This document shows positions 58,215 through 64,000 of a stretch of 64,000 bases of DNA, one piece after another (the first letter of the stretch is position 1; every line of letters starts with the position of its first letter). This stretch comes from Marsupella aquatica (Eukaryota > Marchantiophyta): the NCBI GenBank assembly GCA_973895155.1, contig OZ316899.1, positions 16,244,001 to 16,308,000 of the forward strand, given 5' to 3'. Made by a program: the position numbers and the translations under genes. Under the pieces are notes generated by a model that searched no databases, was not told the DNA's origin, and saw only the letters and a program-made list of their open reading frames with translations.

Positions 58215-61200
58215 CCCCACCTACTACCATACTTCTGTCTCATTTGGACAATCCGACCCAACCAAAAATATTTCTTACCTGCTGAGATTGCCTCCACCAC
58301 AGCCTTATTCTTTCCTCCCTTTCTTTTTCCAGATCTAGTACTTGGAGCAGGATTATCATCAGACTCAAATGCAATTGCACAATCAGTGCCAACATCAACA
58401 AAACATGAGTTAGGACTGGCTTCTTGCACTTTTCTCTTGCCAGTACTATAGTATAGCTCTTGTTTCACCCTTGTTAGCCTATCTTTTGACAAATGTGGAT
58501 TGCCTACAGCATGGACAACTGATCCGAACACATGCCGAACTTCGTGACCTAATGTCTCAAGCTCATCTGAGGGGTCTACATCAAACTGTATATCATCTCT
58601 ATGTACATCATCTGAATGCATCTCAGGAACGACAATGGGATCTGGTTCTATTAACCATGCATCTATTCTATTCAAATCATCCTCAAGATCTTCCAATTCA
58701 TGAAAATCTCCAGTTGGGCGAGGACCTATGTCTGGTGGTTGGTGCTCTACTTGCTCCTCAGAATCATTGCAAACAATTGCTTCCTTCAGAACCACCTCTA
58801 GTGGCCAGGTCTCACTTTCCACAACCCAAGGACATGTCCACCATCTCTTTCTAGCTGCTGGTAAGGAACTTTGTGGAGACATCTGCAATTGATGCATAAG
58901 ATCCTTAGCAGCAACAAAACCTTCTTTAAGGGCTGCAACCACTAATTCATTAGTCTCAATGAGAGAATAGTCAAGTAGATTTGGTGCTTCCTCCCCTTCC
59001 CCTATAGGATGAATCTTCCCCCATACATGATCTTGTTTCTTATGTGAACGACCTATCTTCAAGCCTTCTGGTCCATATTCTAGGGCAACAAGCCAGTTCA
59101 GTCCAACAGCACTATCCAACAGAGAGCCAAAATCATAATTTTGCTCATGGCCACTCATGCCTCCTACCTTGTTGAAGAAAATCTCACAACAATCCGAACC
59201 TAGCAAGTGGAAGGGAACACCTAGATGTGGGAACTTATCTCGAAAGACACAAATTAACAGCACAATGAAATGACATGACATGTTAACATCATGAAAAGCC
59301 TGAATAAACATCATGTCTTTCTCAGTGTGTGTTGCAAAGTTCCCACCCACTGAATGGTCACCAAACCTCAACCACAATCTCCACAAACGTAGAAAGAATG
59401 AAACCTTGGATGCTAACACAATACGGGACCTCAAGTCATGAACTAGAGAAAAGAAAATATCTAAGTAATCTGCACAAATCTCCAAGTAAAACTGAGTTCC
59501 TAAACTTCGTTCATGTCGTACATCTCTCCTCTCATACATATCTTTCAGACATTGCTGCACTCTTCTTGCTGCTATTTGTTGTGGACCTGCCCAATTTTGC
59601 CAGTCAGTCCTATTCACATCATCCCAAGCCATGCCATGTTCATGAATTGGATAATGATTGTAGACATTAGCTACATAAGATAAAGATGCATGTTGATCTC
59701 CTAGCACCAGTAAAGAAGACACTCTATCTAAGGGGTTTATCATCTTTTTCCCATTATGAGGTTGGTCTTGGTCACCAAAGCCATACAAATCCCCATTTGG
59801 TAGAATTGAAACAGAGTATGTCCACCCTTCCCACCCAACTCCGTACCTTGGGTATGATCCATTCTACCCTCTATATCTTCCAACATCAACTTTCGGCGAT
59901 GTGCATCACCATCACTAGCATGTCCAAGCAAAGGGCCTACCATAGCTCTACAATATTCATCCCAAAAAGCCTTTAATTGGACCCAATGCTCTCGCACCCA
60001 AGAAGCTGTGAACTTATTACAAGTTGGAAGTGCACAAACAGCCAATTTAGGTAAGGACTCATGCAGAGGATTCACAATCACAACTCGGGCATACATGCAC
60101 TTGGGGCATTGTTCAAATGTACTTACAATTTTATCATACCCCTCATCACCTTCACCAACTAGAATTTCCAAACCATAGGAGCATACATGCTGCTCTGAAA
60201 GTCCACAGAAACCAATGAGAGTATCATACTTTGCCTCCCACCTGAAACACAGACATGCAATTTTTCAATATCACAGCAATTCCAGCCAAGTGCTACTTGT
60301 AAAGTCATTAAAAAAACAATTGGAAAAATGTCCAGTTCCAATTACCTAGGGCGTTCTTTGATCCTTGTTTCATCCTCAACAAAGATAACAGGCACATCCC
60401 CCTCAATGCCCAATGAGTGCTTTGCAGCAGACAACACTCTAGCAATCTCCTGAAAGGTTTCCTTCCGTAACCCGGTTTGAAAAGGTGTGAGTTTTGCTCT
60501 ATCACATTTTAGGGTCACAAGGCTAGGGGCTGTCAAGTTTTGTGCAAAACAATGAGCAACTTGACATCCCCCAAATTGGAACATAGCCTGAGCAATAGCT
60601 CGAGTCCTATTATTGTAACGATTACCTTTTGGCTTCCTACCTAAATTGCAAGCTACATCCTTCAAGAAATCCCACAAACCCTCCTTACCACCAAATGCAC
60701 CATTCCTGTGTCCATTCAAAATACTCCTAAGAAACAATCTCAAATCCTTCCTGTCTGCTGCAACTCCTAACAACTCCTCTAGTTTTCGTTTCTTGGTGCT
60801 CAAGGCACATACTTTCTGAGCCTGCAAAGCTAACAACCAATGCTCTTTTCGTCGCACAGAGTTCAGCTTGTGCACTTGATCTCTTAACTCTGTGTTGGTC
60901 AAATAATCCAATCGTATACCACCAGCAGTGGTTTGACTCCCTCTATGGACTACTGCTTCCGCTTCCCTGTGCACCCGTCCACAAAAATCATCTTCTAGTG
61001 TTATAGAATCACATTCACTACAAGATAGATTTCCAAATCCTCCTCCATTCTGTGATAACCTCAAGCAATCCTTGTGTCTAAAACAGCCTGCTATACTCAC
61101 AACACAGTCTCTACTTGGATGGAAAACATCCAAGCAACAACTTGGCTCACAATGCCATGTAATTCCCCCATACTGATCATCCAAAATGCCAGAAATATCA

Positions 61201-62626
61201 TAAGATATACCCTTCCATAACACTCGAGGCACACCTCTCTCTACCCATAATCCCCAACAAAGCAAACTCAGACCAAGATCAACAGATTCACACACACCTG
61301 AACCTGAACCTGAACCTGAACTACTGCCTGTCTGGGACCCATCATCTTTAAAGAACTTCAAAATCCTACTCTGACCAGGATGTAGGTCCCTAGAATCAGT
61401 CCTCTTTGGCCTGCCCCTCTTCCCAGACCTCAAGGCAAGCATTTTTGTGTCATGCCTAGTCTCCAATGCATCCAAGTGATCTCGACTCACTAAGTGTGTC
61501 CTCAAATTGGGCTCCAAGGTAAGCTTCTTGGGGCACAAGTCAGTGTGAAGCATTCCACAGACAGTACAACAAACCTTAAACAGGAAAGACCTGTTTGCAT
61601 ACTCAGGAGTACTGGGATCAGGAACAATAGAGAATAGTTTGCCATCATCCCCAAGCTCAACATTCAATTGCTGAACTATCTCAACGCCTACTTTGATGGC
61701 GTCTGCATGATCATATTCTGGCTTCTCAGAGATGTCTGCTACCTGAACCAAAGTAGAAGGAATGCCCCTTCTCCGACAATAGTTATCCTTGTGCTTATTG
61801 AAGACCAAGTGTTTGGTCTTAAAATTACTAAAGCAATTGGAGATGGATTTAGGGTTCTGAGAGTTGTGTGCATTGCCATAAGTTTCCCTACATTCAAGAC
61901 ACTCCAGATGCCCTCAAACATCTGTTTCCTCATCCTAGGTACTAATTCTCCAATTGTGATCACCATAACTCTTCTTATGTACCCATTTCTCTAACCTCAT
62001 CCACTCATCTTTCCATAGCTTGATGGGACATCTCCCATCAATTGACTCAAAAGAAGCCCTTACAGGGGAGGGTGCTGGTGCTGTTGGCCCTTGTTGTGGT
62101 GTCCCAGTATTTGGACCCAATGATGCAAGAGTGCAAGGATGACAGGGTACTGGTGGGATCCTCCCACCATCTCCAAGTTCTTGTTGTACAACAATAACTC
62201 TTCCATCCAGCTCAGACAGATCAATTAATTTCTCATGTACAAGTTTGACTCGACCAGGAAGTCTCTCATCCCAAAAATCAAAGTCAAAGTCTAGAGTAGA
62301 GGCAATACAAGCCCTAAAATCATGCAGGGTGTGTCCTTCTTTGAATGACAAAACACAGATTGGTAAATCAGCCTTGTCATCCCCAACTTTGCGTATTAAT
62401 TTAACAGAGTTGAGTTTAGGGGCTGCCATTGCAATACAAATCTAGAACATGCATAGCACCATTGCTTTTGGAGTCGATAACAAAAAGACCTGCACAAATA
62501 CATTTGAAATACACACAATGCAAACACATTAGGATCTTCAAGAGATGCAATGACAACATACACATTCTCATGTAATATACATAATGTCAGCATACATTTA
62601 ACAATAGAAGTGCTAATAGGCCAAAA

Positions 62627-62804
62627 TGTTATAATACATAGGTTAAGTCTAGACTTGGGTTATCTGGACACCTAGGATTAAGTTACCTTAACCTTAGGTA
62701 ACTGCTGTAACTACCTAGACTTTGGCTTGAACCAACCACCATGTATATACTCCATTTGGAACTTGAAGGAAGAACACACTTATCATTGTGTAGTTACTCA
62801 AACA
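62627..62804 (+). repeat. 5' LTR of a copia element (178 bp)
   Basis: Starts TGTTATAATAC and ends CTCAAACA, a TG to CA unit with TGTT/AACA borders, immediately followed by CGTTATCAGCACGA, the sequence commonly seen just inside plant copia LTRs. The downstream gag frame is in the right place. The 3' LTR is outside the window. Confidence 0.6.
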
Positions 62805-63111
62805 CGTTATCAGCACGATACGCTAGAGGCAATTTCTTTTCCAACATCAGATCTTGTGCAAGACAACGATGAATCAAATGTGGGGCTGTTGAATGATTGA
62901 AACAAAGTTTATCCTTCTAAATTTTTTTTGAGAAAGGCTCACTTAAGCAAGTATCTAAGGATATAACCCGAAGAAGAAATTTGAATGAAATCCAGTGACT
63001 CCATTTACAAATTGGGAGAAATCTACAAGCGAATTCAAAATTGAAGCTTCATCAATTATCTGAGGAAGATTACACATAAAGTGATTTGAGGAAATTGCCA
63101 ACATTGAGAGA

Positions 63112-64000
63112 ATGGCACCTTCGACAAGTACAATCAAGAAATTAAACTTTCAAGCACTAGATATAGATGGCTCAAATTACTTGTCGTGGTCACTGGACGT
63201 AAAGGCACATTTGGCCTCAAAGGAAATTCCCAATACTATTCTTACAAATGCAGGCCACACTTTACAACAAAAGGCCCAGGCATTGATTCTAATAAGACAC
63301 CATTTAGCGGATTCTCTCAAGCTCCAATATATGAATGAATACAATCCTCGAATTCTATGGGAGGAACTAAAGAACCGTTTCGATCACACCCAGACTATAT
63401 TTCTCCCCTCTGCACGCCATGATTGGATTAATCTGCGCGTAGAAGACCACAAGTCAATTGCTGAATATAACAGTGAATTTTTTCGCATAGTATCTCAATT
63501 GACTATTTGCGGACACCCAGTAGGAGATGATGAACAGATAGAGAAAACTCTATCTACACTTCACTCCACAAATTTAGTACTATCAACGTAGTACCAAAAT
63601 ATGAGGTTTACAAGATATTCAGAGCTAATTGCCCATATGCTTTTAGCAGAGAAGCATCAGCTTCTACTACTACAGAATACAAAAGCTCGACCACCTGGCA
63701 CCCTTCCTCCCCAAACACAGGTGGAAACTCATTACAATGCTCCACAAACAACACATCGAAATCAATCACGAGACAGAAGAGACCAAAGAGGATCATATAG
63801 AGGCCGAGGCTCCCAGAGGGGCGGCCGTTTTCAATCATTCAGAGGAGGAAGAAATCAACTTTACAGAGGCAGAGGACGAGATAGGGGCAGATACAACAGC
63901 TCCAGAAATTCATGGAAACGGGACAATGGGTATAACCCACCGACAAGGAGAGCCGATGACTTTCGAGATAAGTCTGAAAACCCCCCTATCTGCAATAGAT
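63112..64000 (+). pseudogene. Copia gag (UBN2-type) with one in-frame stop
   Basis: ATG 63112 opens a copia gag: LNFQALDIDGSNYLSWSLDV, later LWEELKNRFDH, DWINLRVEDHKSIAEYNSEF and the typical GDDEQIEKTLSTL. TAG at 63589-63591 interrupts the usual LPSTY-Q type junction; the same frame continues (YQNMRFTRYSELIAHMLLAE) into an Arg/Gly-rich C-terminal region (YRGRGSQRGGRFQSFRGGR) and is open to the window edge. One nonsense change therefore separates it from an intact gag. Confidence 0.85.

Larger units (their letters stand above)
42625..62429 (-). pseudogene. Zinc-finger, DDE/RNase H-like protein gene, split by the CACTA element
   Basis: The coding path on the minus strand runs from ATG at 62429 (MAAPKLNSVK) to 58212, then after the CACTA from 42877 to a stop at 42625. 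Two in-frame stops interrupt it: TAG 61935-61937, and a TGA just before a C2H2-like stretch (HLECLECRETYGNAH, HLVFNKHKDNYC). One GT-AG intron, 60242-60345, is supported by phase (ERPR then WEAKYDTLIGFCG). A one-base shift occurs near 59840-59870 (DIEGRM to RYGVGWEGWTYS). Candidate catalytic-type motifs are VIFVEDETRI, GHASDGDAHRRKLML and FGDQDQPHNGKKMINPLD. The layout resembles an RNase H-fold transposase of a family I cannot name; a domesticated gene is an alternative. About 1,400 residues. Confidence 0.7.
62627..64000 (+). mobile_element. Ty1/copia retrotransposon, 5' part, cut by the window end
   Basis: LTR, primer-site-like sequence, about 300 bp leader, then gag to the end of the window. 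Only the 5' part is visible. Confidence 0.75.

Noticed and set aside
58209-59976. Several plus-strand open frames
   Set aside because: Antisense shadows of the minus-strand zinc-finger/DDE-like gene, whose motifs and intron phases are consistent.
61809-61937. Intron between the first and second blocks of the minus-strand gene
   Set aside because: The blocks are in the same frame with conserved zinc-finger residues between them; two stops explain the gap better than splicing.

Overview
This is a stretch of a large, repeat-rich nuclear genome from the green plant lineage (streptophyte). The evidence is a plant-type UBE2G/Ubc7-class ubiquitin-conjugating enzyme gene with GT-AG introns, one of them 9.25 kb, together with plant-type CACTA (En/Spm), Mutator-like, Ty3/gypsy chromovirus and Ty1/copia elements. 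I cannot name the species; nothing looks bacterial, viral or organellar.

Layout. Positions 1-2112 hold the 3' part of a non-autonomous LTR retroelement (broken coiled-coil ORF plus LTR). 2113-5200 is a mosaic: a repeat shared with 26.9-27.6 kb, a chromovirus fragment with a large internal deletion, and a gag fragment plus LTR in the opposite direction. 7956-19621 (minus) is the only intact housekeeping gene: a six-exon E2 reconstructed exon by exon, 167 residues. 19.7-24.6 kb is AT-rich repeat sequence without recognisable genes. 24.6-31.1 kb holds a second, inverted copy of the coiled-coil LTR family and related repeats. 31.5-34.4 kb (minus) is a decayed Ty3/gypsy pol region with a 326-bp hAT-like MITE inserted in integrase. 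34.9-40.9 kb is a decayed Mutator-like element (minus) peppered with eight copies of a palindromic 15-mer.

The centrepiece is 42878-58211: a 15,334-bp CACTA element. It has 5'-CACTAGAAGAA termini on both ends and a 3-bp TTG target duplication, and it sits inside another gene. Removing it and one TTG joins two halves of a minus-strand reading frame in phase (62429 down to 58212, then 42877 down to 42625). The element carries, all on the plus strand, an EDM2-type triple PHD-finger module, a tandem-BRCT gene with one nonsense codon, a TNP2-like gene that lacks the catalytic Transposase_21 region, and an apparently intact ten-exon second gene with a Ptta/En/Spm (Transposase_24-like) domain. It also carries an antisense fragment of ribosomal protein eL20 (RPL18A) and a minisatellite. 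It thus appears to be a non-autonomous or repurposed CACTA with captured host chromatin and repair modules. Because EDM2 in Arabidopsis acts in chromatin control at transposons, a transposon-borne EDM2 reader is the most interesting hypothesis here.

The gene broken by the CACTA encodes a roughly 1,400-residue zinc-finger protein with DDE/RNase H-like motifs. It was already decayed (two in-frame stops, one frameshift). A copia element with a 178-bp LTR starts at 62627 and runs off the right edge.
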